DNA of 64,000 bases from Linanthus parryae (lineage: Eukaryota > Streptophyta > Magnoliopsida > Ericales > Polemoniaceae): the NCBI GenBank assembly GCA_023055425.1, contig JALGPY010000007.1:13402001-13466000 (forward strand), given 5' to 3'. The notes under the pieces are model-generated. The model searched no databases, had not been told where the DNA came from, and saw only the letters and a list, made by a program, of their open reading frames with translations. Positions 53,401-64,000 of the stretch are shown here, in pieces; within the stretch, counting starts at the first letter, position 1, and the number at the start of each line of letters is the position of its first letter. A program made the translations under genes and the position numbers.

Positions 53401-54949
53401 ATGAAAAGTGATTATCCAAAATAAGAATCCGAAAGAAGAACATCTAAACTATATTGAAAGACAGTATGTAGGTTGATAATACAGGATCAATACTGTCTTT
53501 CATCGTCAAATAAGGCATAATCAAACATATGAGATTAGGAATTAAATCAAAAGGAAGAAACTCCCCCTAAGTTCATGTTGTGAACTGCAGTGTAACTTCA
53601 AGGCTTTGAAATCAGTTTCAAGGCCTTGAAACAATACAGTTTCAAGCCCTTGACTTCTGGTCCAATGCTTTAAGGCAAACTCTAAACTTACAGTAATGTT
53701 CAAATACGACTACCATATTAGGCCCTGATTAGCTATTTCACAAGCCACAATTATCAAAAAGTACCGTACCGCTCAAATATGGGTCAGATACAAACATCGT
53801 TGAGAATCATATACCGAATATTATGAAGAAGAATTGCCACACCGACTTTACTTGGAGCTCCTTACTCAATATTGTATCTTTGAGGATTGTAAAAAGCAAA
53901 GACGTAATGATGTAAAGTGAAAACTGTTGTGCGTGGGTTTGTTCCATATCCCTGTTACGATTCGCTTCAGACAGATTGTGATTGGTTACTCTTCTGTGGT
54001 TATGAGGCGTTGTGATGCGAACCTCCTTTTGTTTATGTTATGGTTATGGTTGTGCTTGTGCACATTATGAGAAAGTGGTTGTGGACTGGATATTGTCACT
54101 CCCCGTATCAACTAATTAATAAAATAAATTCCTAGACTCGATATCTATCATCGAGAAAATGGAACGCTATCCTCTGAGATATAAGATGATGAGTTGTGGA
54201 AACATTGTGAAGTACTTCTTATCTGATTCCCCAAGATGGTCCATATCACTTGATTGGAAATATGGAAGTTATGAAGTTTAAATTGTTATGGAGTTTGACA
54301 AAGCAAACAACATAAGTGTTATTCCAAAATATTTATGATATCTATTAGCGAACTCTTTCATTCATGTCATATGCCTCATAATCTGTTTACTTGCTATGGG
54401 TGTTAGCATACTCAGCCGTTTGCTGATCATTTTCTTCAAAACTGCGTCGGCTTTTGCCATTTAAAACTGCATGTCATATACCAAGGTGGGGGACGTTCAC
54501 GACACTGCTGGCTAGGATACTATGCTTCTCAGAACTTCATATAGTATTTTTCATTTTGTAAACGAATGTACTTGTATCTTTCAAACAATGTCACTAGTTT
54601 ATCTTACATGTATAATAATTGTGTTTGGATACCATAGTTGTACTAACTGTGAACCGGCGATCCTACTCCGTTCCCAACGGGGTTCATCACCTCGGGCAGA
54701 GGCATCTCTCTAGACATGCGGCCTGGCCGGCCGTGTGGTTTGGGGGGGGGGGGAGGGTGTTGCATGATGTGTGGTTTGGAATCAATTAATTCACCACAAT
54801 AATAGAACCTCAAAGCAACTCTGACAATCATACTCGCAAGAATCAAACATGTAATCGGAAAAATTATACTACACTGGCCAAACAATCAAACTTCAAATAT
54901 AAACCAAGGTTGAAACAGTTTTTACTGAATGATCCAAAAATTACAGCGG

Positions 54950-54955
54950 TTTATT
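54950..54955 (-). terminator. AATAAA poly(A) signal, DRM copy 3
   Basis: Same hexamer and spacing after the stop codon as in copy 1. Confidence 0.55.
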
Positions 54956-54978
54956 AAAAGTACAAATCTATAAATACA

Positions 54979-55502
54979 CTACATGTTGCGACTCATTATA
55001 TTCTTCACCGCCTTAAGAATGCGGCAAAATTCATAAAAGAGGGCAGAATCCTTACCCTCTAAACCTGTTCTAGTATGCCTATTGGTTCCTGTAAGGTTAT
55101 TGCATGGGCTGCCACCAATTACAAGATCTATTCCTCCCAAATCTAGTATCAACTGCTCTAGCAGGTCATCGGTAATAATCTGGACATCAGTGTATTCGTC
55201 AATTAGCTTCCCTCTTTGGCTAGTTTGTTGCCACCAGGACCGTATCACACCTCTGCTGGCTGCATTGATTTCTACTGAAATGACGTTCTTTAATGAGATA
55301 CCAAGGCGATAAAGAGCTACCTCTGCCGCACCGATCCCGGAGAAGAGAGACAACACATTTATGCCTTCAGGGAATGCGTCCTTCAACACTGAGAGGTGAT
55401 AGGCCACCGTGTCAACCTGAAAGAAATTGTCAAGTAACAACTGTGAGTGTCATTAAAAAAAGGAAAAAAAATAAGTGATAAGTGTTGTCCAAAAGTGCCC
55501 TT

Positions 55503-55555
<53 letters not shown>

Positions 55556-58500
55556 CCATGGTCGTGTTAAAGACACAACACCATATATTTATCTCGTTTA
55601 AAATGATTTAATTTATTTAATAAGTTAGCTAGTTTCAGCAGTTAGTTTAACTAATTTAGCTAGTCTTAGCAGTCAGTAACTAAGTCTGCTAGTGTTTAAC
55701 ATTCAATTTTAGATTTCCTATTCTTTAGGGATATTCTAGAGGCTGATTTGCTGGAGTAGTTAGTTGCATAAAAATAGGACAAGTGGTTATTTGTGTAGCC
55801 TATATAAGGCAGTTCTTTTTCAGCAAATAATATCATTCCATTTGCATCTTTTACTTCTGATTCCTAAGAATTCAGTAAACACTTATCTCTCCTCTTTCTT
55901 ATTATACCGTTTTTGCACTTCTGTGGTGAGGTTTTGTTCAACAATCTGGTATCAGAGCCACCGTGATGGGAGAGAAGAAAGTGGCAGGGTAGCGGTAATA
56001 CAGCAGCAACAACAGCAGTCGTAGCATCGCTGAGGCACAACAGCGACAAGATGGGCGATCTTCAAGTTATTGGGGGAGTCAAAAAGCTCAATTATCAGAA
56101 CTACAACACTTAGTCTATATGTATGATGTCATACATGCAAGAACAAGATTTGTGGGAGGTTGTTGACGGTGTTGACATTATAGAACCAGCAAGGGAGGAG
56201 GCAAATGATTCTTTGCGGAAGTGGAAGATTAAAGCAGGCAAGGCGATGTTTATTTTAAAGACAACAATTGAAGAAGATGTACTGAAATGCATCTGGGATG
56301 CAAAAACTCCCAAAGAAGCTTCGGATACTCTGGCCTTGTTGTTCTCGAAAAAGAATGATACGAGGCTTCAACTTCTGGAGAGCGCACTTCTATCGGTAGC
56401 ACAACGCGATATGACAATCGCCCAGTACTTCCGCAAGGTGAAGTTGTTATGTCGGGTGATCTCTGAGTTGGATTCCACAGTTCCAATTGGAGAAAGCAGG
56501 ATAAAGAGAATAATTATTCGTGGATTGAGACCAAAATATAGGATTTTTGTTGCTGCAGTACACAGATGGCAAGTTCGCCATCACTTGTTGAGTTCAAAAA
56601 TTTGCTTGCTGGACAAGAGGCCTTGGCAAAGCAAATGGGAGGTGTCTCGCTGAAGGGAGAAGAGGAAGCGCTCTTCGCCAATAGGAGCAGTGGAAACTCC
56701 AAGAAACATGTAGCCGGTGGGTTCAAAAAGGTCGATGGTAAAACAGAAAACCATCAATATGAAGGAAGTTGTCATTTTCGGGGAGCCTGGAAAGGTCGTG
56801 GCAGTGAGAAAAAGTTTAATGGAACAAGCTATAACTGTGGAAAGAAAGGTCACATGGCGAGAGATTGTCAATCCAATAAAAGTAGAGAGTAATGTTGCCG
56901 GAACTAAGAGCGAAGATGAATGGGATGACGAGGCATCATTTGCTGTTGAGGAGGAGATAGCTCTAGCAACAACAACATCTGATCATATTGATTATGAGAA
57001 AGATTGGATTGTTGACTCGTGATGCTCTAATCATATGACACGTGACAATGAAAAGTTGCAGAGTTCTTCAGATTACAAGAGCAAGCAAGTTGTTGTTACA
57101 GCCAACAACTCCAAGTTACCGATAGCTCATGTCGGTAATGTTGTGGTCTCCCCTCAATGTAGTAACGAAGTTTCACTGGAAAATGTGTATCACATCCCAG
57201 GTATGAAGAAAAATCTTCTCTCAGTTGCACAGCTGACATCATCGGGTCCTTTTGTTCTATTTGGCCCGCTAGATGTGAAGGTCTTTCATGATCTTGAGAT
57301 TACGAAGGATCCAGTGATGAAGGGTGAAAGACTAGACTCAGTTTATGTAATGTCGACAGAAACGGCTTATGTGCATAAGAGGAGGAAGAACGAGACCACG
57401 AACTTATGGCATATGCGGTTAAGTCATGTTAGCTACTCCAAGCTAGACGTGATGATGAAGAAGACGATGTTGAAAGGACTACCTCATCTTGAAGTAAAAA
57501 CAGACTCGATCTGTGCGGGATGCCAATATGGTAAAGCTCATCAATTACCGTATGAAGAGTCTTAATTTAGAGCAAAAGAGCCATTAAAGTTAATTCAGTT
57601 TGATGTGTTTGGACCAGTCAAGCAAGTCTCTATCGGTGGGATGAGGTATATGGTAACTTTTATTGATGACTACTCCAGGTATGTTTGGGTGTACTTCATG
57701 AAAGAGAAGTCTGAAACTTTTACGAAAGTTTAAGGAGTTCAAATGAATGGCGGAAGCAAACATAGGCAAGAAAAATTGTTGTTTACGCACTGACAATGGG
57801 GAGAGTATAGCTCGGATGAGTTTTAAAATTCCTCCGAAATTGTCAAATATTCCATCAGTTTACATGTGCCAGCACCCCGCAACAAAATGGTGTAGCAGAA
57901 AGGAAGAACCGACATCTTGGAGAAATCTGTCGAAGTAGGCTCAAGCAAAATCTGTGCCAGAACGATTTTGGGCAGAACTAATGCAAACTACAGCCTTTGT
58001 GATCAATAAGCTCCCTCAACAAAGGTTAGACTTTCTTTCCCCTTTCAAAAAGTTGCGAAAAATGATGCCTATATTTAGCTATTTTCGAGTTTTCAAATGT
58101 GTATGCTATGTGTTTGTTCCTGACCATTTACGTAGCAAGATTGACAAGAAAACTATTCGATGCATTTTTGTAGGCTATGACACTCAAAGAAAAGGATGGA
58201 AAAGTGATGGTTACTGTGTGCTGACTATGCAGGTGATTGTGACACTCGACGCTCTACCACTGTGTATTTTTTATGCTTGGGTCTGCAGCTATTTCTTGGT
58301 GCAGCAAAAGGCAGCCAACAGTATCTCTGTCAACAACATAGGCAGAGTACCGAGTAGCGGCAATGGCAGCCTAGTTATTAAACCCGGACCGACCCGGCCG
58401 GTCCGACCGTTGACCCCGTGAACTGGACTAGGAACCGATCCAGTTCACTACTCGGTTCATATATGCCACCGACCCAGTCAAACCCGTCCAAACCCAGTCA

Positions 58501-61500
58501 ACCCCGACGGGTTTGATCAACCCGGTGACCCTGTTCGGGTTAATTGGGTTGAACCGGGCCGGAATTTACATATTTTAAGCATTAAAAAAACAAATTGAAA
58601 TGCTCGTTTAAACATTTTTATTGTATGATTTCATTCATAACAAATGTAGAAAAGAGTTGAACAACACATAAAATTAATATTTTGAGCTATTATGTCATTT
58701 TTTTAATATATTTTACTATAAATATGTAATATAATATATTATTAATAACTTTTTATTGACCCACTGGTCCGACCAGTGACTCACCGGTTGGATCAGTGAC
58801 CCAGTGACCCAGTATGTTTGTCGGGTCAACCACCGGTCCGGGTTTAATAACTATGATGGCAGCACAAGAGAGTACTTGGCTCATACAATTGTTAAGGATG
58901 TGTGTCAATCAGTAGATTACGCTATTCATTTGTATTGTGATAACCTGTCAGCTATACGCTTGGCTGAGAGTCCTGTGTTTCACGCAAGAACTATACATGT
59001 TGAAGTGCATTATTATTTCATTAGGGAGAAAGTTCTACAAGAGGATACTGGATTTAAACATGTCGACACAAAGTATCATATAGCTGATCTCTTCACGAAA
59101 GGATTGAGTGGCAGCAAGGTTGATTTTTCCGGTCAGCATCTTGGAATGATGGAAAGAGGGCAGCTGGTGTTGAGGAGTGTTAAAGATACAACAAAAGATC
59201 TTTATCACGTTTAAAATGATTTAACTTATTTAATAAGTTAGCTAGTTTTCAGCAGTTAGTTTAACTAAGTTAGCTAGTCTTTAGCAGTCAGTAACTAAGT
59301 CTGCTTTCAGTTTTAAATTTCTTATTCTTTAGGGATATTCTAGAGGCTGATTTGCTGGAGTAGTTAGTTGCATAAAAATAGGACAAGTGGTTATTTGTGT
59401 AGCCTATATAAGGCAGTTCTTTTTTAGCAAATAATATCATTCCATTTGCATATTTTACTTCTGCTTCCTAAGAATTCAGTAAACACTTATCTTTCCTCTT
59501 TCTTCTTATACCGCTTTTGCACTTCTGTGGTGAGGCTTTGTTTCCGTAGGGGACTTAAAAATGATATTATTTGACTTATATTCAATTTCTTGAAATAAAC
59601 TGAGATTTAATGAATACGAATCTAATTTTTTGTGAAGATAAATTATTAACGAAGATTACGTCAAATAATCAATGAGATAAGATAGAGATTTTTCATATGT
59701 AGACAATATCTTATGTCTGATTTACTTTAACTGCACAAATTTTTAATTAGTTGTATAAAAAAAGAAATGATTAAATGAAATCAGTGGACCATCATGTCCG
59801 AAGTGTTGTAAATCTAGAAGATTTGTAGAAGACGGACAGAGAGATGCGATATGTTGAGAGAATATCATTGAGATGTGTAATATATCTCCAACCCTAAGCA
59901 CCTTTATATAGACATTAGGGTGGCTTGTGAGCGAATAAATAAGTACAATATTGGGCCTAACAATACAGGGTTGATATTCACTAAAAGCCCAATCCATATT
60001 TCATAACATCAAGACATTTTAGAAATTAGATGGATTAAAAAGATTTTTTTATTCCTTAAAAAAAAGATTTTTTATTTAGATTTCTTGGAGGGAAATACGT
60101 AGCTGATTTATTAAATAGAATATATATATGCATGTATATATGAATGTATACGGAGAGAGAGAGAGGAAATGCGCACCTGGAATGAATTCCCGAGTGATTT
60201 GTATCGGTTTGTCAAGCTGATACCCCTGGTATGGTTAATTGGGAACCCAAGTAACTTCTCCACCTCAGCAGGTTCTAGTTTAGCAACTTTATTCAATCCA
60301 ACCCAGACAAGGTTCTCGTCCCGGACCACATTTAGCACTTCCCTCTGCACGGCGGGAGGAGGATTTCCACCCCATTCCTCAAGAATCTTTTGAACTCTCC
60401 TCACAACTTCGTCTCCTGCCACCCTAGTTCTCAAACAGTTCAAGTGCTCTCTAGTATCCCAAGCGGGCCACCACTTCCCCATAGATGGAAATGCCTCCTG
60501 AATTCTTCTAGGCTGCAAGGGAAGAAGTGGGAATCTGTTGGCAATTGGTAGGTTATGTATGTACCCTCTCTTCCTAGTTGCAGCACAGAAGTACTTGGAA
60601 TCCACAAATTCAGGATCTATTTCAAAAAGGGAATTCCTCATGATGTCCCAAACCCCTTTTGGTGGACGCGCAATATTTTCAAAATAGAAATAAGGTGGCC
60701 CACTGGCGCCTACTGGAAGGTTTCTATTATTCGTAAATAGGGGGGCTAGTTCTGGTTTTGTCGGCACTCCATAGCCTATCATAGGTTTACCACTACGGGC
60801 TCGCTCTTTCTTTCCACCCAATAACCTCCTCGAGCAACCCTCTAATCTTTTGCGCTTCTGAAGCAGGCTATACAAATTTGTCCTTCTTGGCTGTGAAGAG
60901 AAGCAAAGCTAAGTACTAAGTAATGCAGCAGCCAGAAAGTATAGTAAAATCTTATTCTTCAATCTAGAATATGGGGTCTAAAAGGAAACCATACAACTCT
61001 TATGAATATTAAAAAACACGAACCTTGCGCTTATTCTCTGCATTTTGATCAAACAAATCAGGTTCCTCAGCAATTCGAGCAGCAAATATAGAATCTACTA
61101 GCTCATCGATCGAGGCATCAGGACCTGCAGTTCACGTGGATGTTAAAGACAGCGGAGAGTGCATTAGTGACTTGAGAAGAATCATATGACTCAGAGATTT
61201 GATGAATGCGCATAACTTGAGTGGCATGAAACACTTGTAGAGGACAGATTAGCTAATATGGATCAGAGATTCATCTGGTTCAAGCAAATTAGGAGGAAGC
61301 TTCGTATGTTTAGTGTATCACTGCATAAGCTAAACTAACAGTCTGTTTGGATGACATTGGATTTGGGAGTGGTTTTGGATTTTGGGGTGATTTTGGATGA
61401 AATCCAACGTTTGTATACAATATAGGGGCTTGGATTTGATTTCGAACAAATCCACCCCCTTCCCCCCTCCCCCCAAATTGTGAATAATTTGAAATTCCAA

Positions 61501-63401
61501 CATATGATACGTCATCTGAAATTCCATCCTGGAGGAGGCACGATAAGTGGAGAGGCCGAGTTATAATGATGCAACTTATGCAAAAAATTGAGTTTCCATA
61601 TGTAGGTTTCATAAAATTTGTACAAAAACTTCTTATTCAAGTATTCGAACACTGCACCTCAGCATCACGCACACATCAAACAGCCGTGTGCCACTTGGCC
61701 AACAGCACATATGCATAGTTTTTTGATATTTCATATTAAAGTGAGCAACGATGTCCAAATTCAAATTTAGAGTAGTATAGCATCCAAACGGAGATTTTCT
61801 AATCCCTCCATATTTTAAATTTTAGCATATGAAATTTTGTATTTCGAATCCAAATTTTATATCATTGTTACCAAACGCAACCTAAGGGAATTGCACATGG
61901 TGTTGCATATATTCAGCAATCTCAGCATGCCAATTTAAGGAATTAATGAATTTGGCAACAAGAATGTTAATAGACTTAGACACTTAGTGGAACCACAATG
62001 AAAACTATGATAAGTATATACGAATACTTAGAAAAGGAAAGGAGTTCGTTTTGAATGGTTAGGTCGTTTCTAACAAAAAGCAGCGCCTGACAATTTAGGC
62101 AATGAAAAATCGCGGCCGGGTGTTGGTTGCCAACATGAAAGCTTTTGAAAGAGAATAAGCCGTTAACAACTATTACAAATGATTTTGGACAACAATACAA
62201 ATAGAAGAAAGATTGGGGACCATAAGGGAACGAAGAAACATATGGTTTAGCAAGCATGAAAACACCGAAGGTACAGAGAATGTTTTGAGAAGATAAATTG
62301 CAAAATGTTATGTGAGAAAATAAGACCATTTTTATGGAAGTGTTAAAACGTGGGGAAAATTTTCAAATCAGCACTTCCATGTCAAAGAATACCTCAGATC
62401 ATCACACAAAAACACCTATAGAAGTTTATTAAGAGAAAAAAAACAACATAGACGCTGGAATTTCGCAATAAACAAAGATATTTAGAAGTGTAGCAAAGAA
62501 AAAACATGAACAGAAACATGCTAGATAAGAAATAATAATAAACTGCACTGTACGCACCACATGTATTCACGGCTATAGTAGCTTCTTCCCATGAGTAGCC
62601 CATTTCCTCCAAGGATAGCAACATCCTGTCTTCATTGGGTAAATCTTCCTGCAAAAAGAAATAACCAAAAAGCAAATAAAAACCTAAACCAAGACAACCT
62701 ATTGTTGAAGAAATCTGCAAGCAGTAAATCCAACAAGCATTCCAATCCTGAGAACACTGTTTCATCATGTTCAGAGACTGTTAAAAAAAATGAACCGCCT
62801 TTCTCAATTTCCGGGCAATTAAAGAAATTTTTAGACGCTTATTAAGTTTACCTCTTTAAGGAGAAAACAGGACTACTATTTTGAGATGACCCAAAGTGAA
62901 AAGATGGACTACCCTATAGGATGACCACCAGAAAGTGGTTGTATAACAGTTATACACTGAGACAACTGTCTCTACAACTAAGAGTTGTCCGAAGAAAAAT
63001 GCTGTAAAGAAAATACAGCAGTAAATTGCATGCAGATGAATTTCCTACTTATGTATGAAGAATATTTACTTTTCATAGGCTGGTGTATTAGTTTCAGCAC
63101 TCTTAGGAAAACAGTTATAAACCAAATGGATGAGAAGATGGTCCATCTTCTAAACTCAACACTTAATACTCCATATCACATGTTAATTTCCTTATACTTT
63201 TCCATGTAAACCAAACTAAATGACTGATTTTCTTTCCTTTCCCCTATAAATTGGGGCTGTATATTTATGGTCATTGGGTAAATGCAGCCAAAAGTTAAAG
63301 CTTACCCCAAACTCAGAATCACTATCTGTATCAGACAAATCGATCAAGGACCATTGCTCAGAACGTGCAGGTTGAAACTCTTCAGGAGAATCATCACGAG
63401 C
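54979..63401 (-). CDS. DRM2: DRM-type de novo DNA methyltransferase, copy 3, 5' end outside window
   Basis: Five 3' coding exons are visible: 63401-63306, 62648-62558, 61124-61024, 60890-60177, 55416-54979. They encode the acidic linker, all of UBA2 and the whole methyltransferase domain, including motif I and the SPC motif. UBA1 and the N-terminus would lie beyond position 64000. The frame is open throughout. Compared with the other copies, one amino acid change is visible at the start of the large exon: the Asp of the N-L-D-S-L segment is Tyr (GAT to TAT, near 60871-60873), outside the catalytic motifs. A nearby GGC to GGA change is silent. The last intron (55417-60176) contains the full copia element, as in copy 1. 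Confidence 0.92.
55503..55549. repeat. (TA)n(GA)n compound microsatellite, copy 3
   Basis: About 16 bp of TA and 31 bp of GA, a third length at the same site. Confidence 0.93.
55565..55943 (+). repeat. 5' LTR of copia element, copy 3
   Basis: 379 bp. It matches the copy 1 5' LTR except for a one-base gap and a few SNPs, and ends in CAACA. Confidence 0.87.
55947..55959 (+). promoter_or_regulatory. Primer binding site of copia element, copy 3
   Basis: TGGTATCAGAGCC after a three-base spacer, the initiator tRNA-Met type site. Confidence 0.87.
56051..59177 (+). pseudogene. Broken copia gag-pol, copy 3
   Basis: Same domain order and the same early TAG, protease-site TGA, frame changes, missing reverse transcriptase and MITE interruption as copy 1. 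A few private substitutions are seen, for example a Cys for Phe in gag and a Val for Glu further on. There is no sign of selection on the reading frame. Confidence 0.9.
58371..58855. mobile_element. hAT-like MITE nested in copia RNase H, copy 3
   Basis: 485 bp, same 20-bp terminal repeats, with ATGGCAGC at 58363-58370 and 58856-58863. It shares its exact insertion point with copy 1, so the nesting predates the segmental duplication. Confidence 0.88.
59178..59542 (+). repeat. 3' LTR of copia element, copy 3, 3' end truncated
   Basis: 365 bp, with the same early end at TTTGTT and the same right flank as copy 1. Confidence 0.87.
61339..61882. mobile_element. Tourist-like MITE in DRM intron, copy 3
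   Basis: Same element as in copy 1, with the same C-tract length and one base change in the left terminal repeat. Confidence 0.6.
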
Positions 63402-64000
63402 CTGATAAAAGAAAAAGAAAGTGTCATAGCATTGCAGAATTTCATTCACTCCAGCACAACAGTAAAACAACTAAATCTCATAGTAAAGACAGATACAGAA
63501 AAAATGAGCAATGTGTCTGAATCTTCCATGTTATGAAAGTAACGGTAAGTTCTGAAGATACAAATTAATATTTAAAATTGGAAATATAGCACGGATCTGA
63601 CAGCGTCTGATATCTGAAAGAGCAATCCTATTAGAAAATATGTAAAAAATGGATCCTAAAATCAACTGGTTACCAGAGATCATCCAACTGGGATTCTCTA
63701 CCAGTGGCAGTGAGTATGTCTGTGGATAGCATGAATGCCTGGTGGAGAGAGCAGATGAGTATTCTTGGGAACACACGAGTATTGGTTCCATGTTTGTATT
63801 CAGTAAAGTCAGGTCACTATCTTTCTAAAAGGGATTCTTGACAAGAAGAAGAGAAGAACTGACATCAATGCTAGAAGCTCAAGCTCTACTCTTTCCATGT
63901 CAACAAATTTTAAAGGAGAAGATTTGGGAACGATTTTGGTGGAAGGTGACTAGAAATGCTATAGCAACTAAAGGCAGCCTCTAGTCAAGACAATGTCAAT

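Larger units (their letters stand above)
55565..59542 (+). mobile_element. Decayed Ty1-copia LTR retrotransposon in the last DRM intron, copy 3
   Basis: 3,978 bp, same site, orientation, lesions and nested MITE as in copy 1, with only scattered single-base differences. It is therefore inherited through the segmental duplication, not inserted again. Confidence 0.92.
47346..64000. repeat. Tandem segmental repeat, copy 3 (cut by window end)
   Basis: Third unit, 16,655 bp visible, corresponding to about the first 16.7 kb of copy 1. Like copy 1 it holds the full copia element with the nested MITE. In the first 6 kb most SNPs group it with copy 2. The last few bases of the window no longer match the copy 1 sequence, which could be a small indel or a contig edge. 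Confidence 0.96.

Overview
The window is nuclear DNA of a flowering plant, probably a eudicot. It is AT-rich, carries long introns with GT...AG borders, Ty1-copia LTR sequence with a tRNA-Met-type primer binding site, several MITE-like elements and plant-style (TA)n/(GA)n microsatellites. The only well-supported protein-coding gene is a DOMAINS REARRANGED METHYLTRANSFERASE (DRM1/DRM2-type de novo cytosine methyltransferase, the effector of RNA-directed DNA methylation).

Layout: the whole window is one tandem segmental repeat. Positions 1-25541 recur at 25542-47345 and again, incompletely, from 47346 to the window end. Each unit holds about 7.6 kb of gene-poor, repeat-littered DNA, then a DRM gene on the minus strand (stop near unit position 7636, start near 22176, leader and TATA box near 24.4 kb), then about 1.1 kb of further repeats. 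Copies 1 and 2 contain whole genes. Copy 3 is cut by the window end after the exon upstream of UBA2. The array starts exactly at position 1 only because the window does, so the true unit edges are unknown.

I rebuilt the DRM gene exon by exon. Nine splice junctions keep one frame and give 619 codons: an acidic N-terminus encoded by two similar exons, two UBA domains, then the circularly permuted methyltransferase (motifs VI-IX-X, a long intron, then motifs I-IV with the catalytic SPC). The start ATG is the last codon of its own small exon. A 5' leader exon carries a nearly perfect 38-bp inverted repeat.

The three copies differ mainly in the last intron. Copies 1 and 3 hold a decayed, RT-less copia element (about 4.0 kb) that itself contains a 485-bp MITE with 8-bp target duplications. 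Copy 2 holds only a solo LTR at the same site. Microsatellite lengths and scattered SNPs also differ, which argues for real paralogous copies, though an assembly artefact must be excluded.
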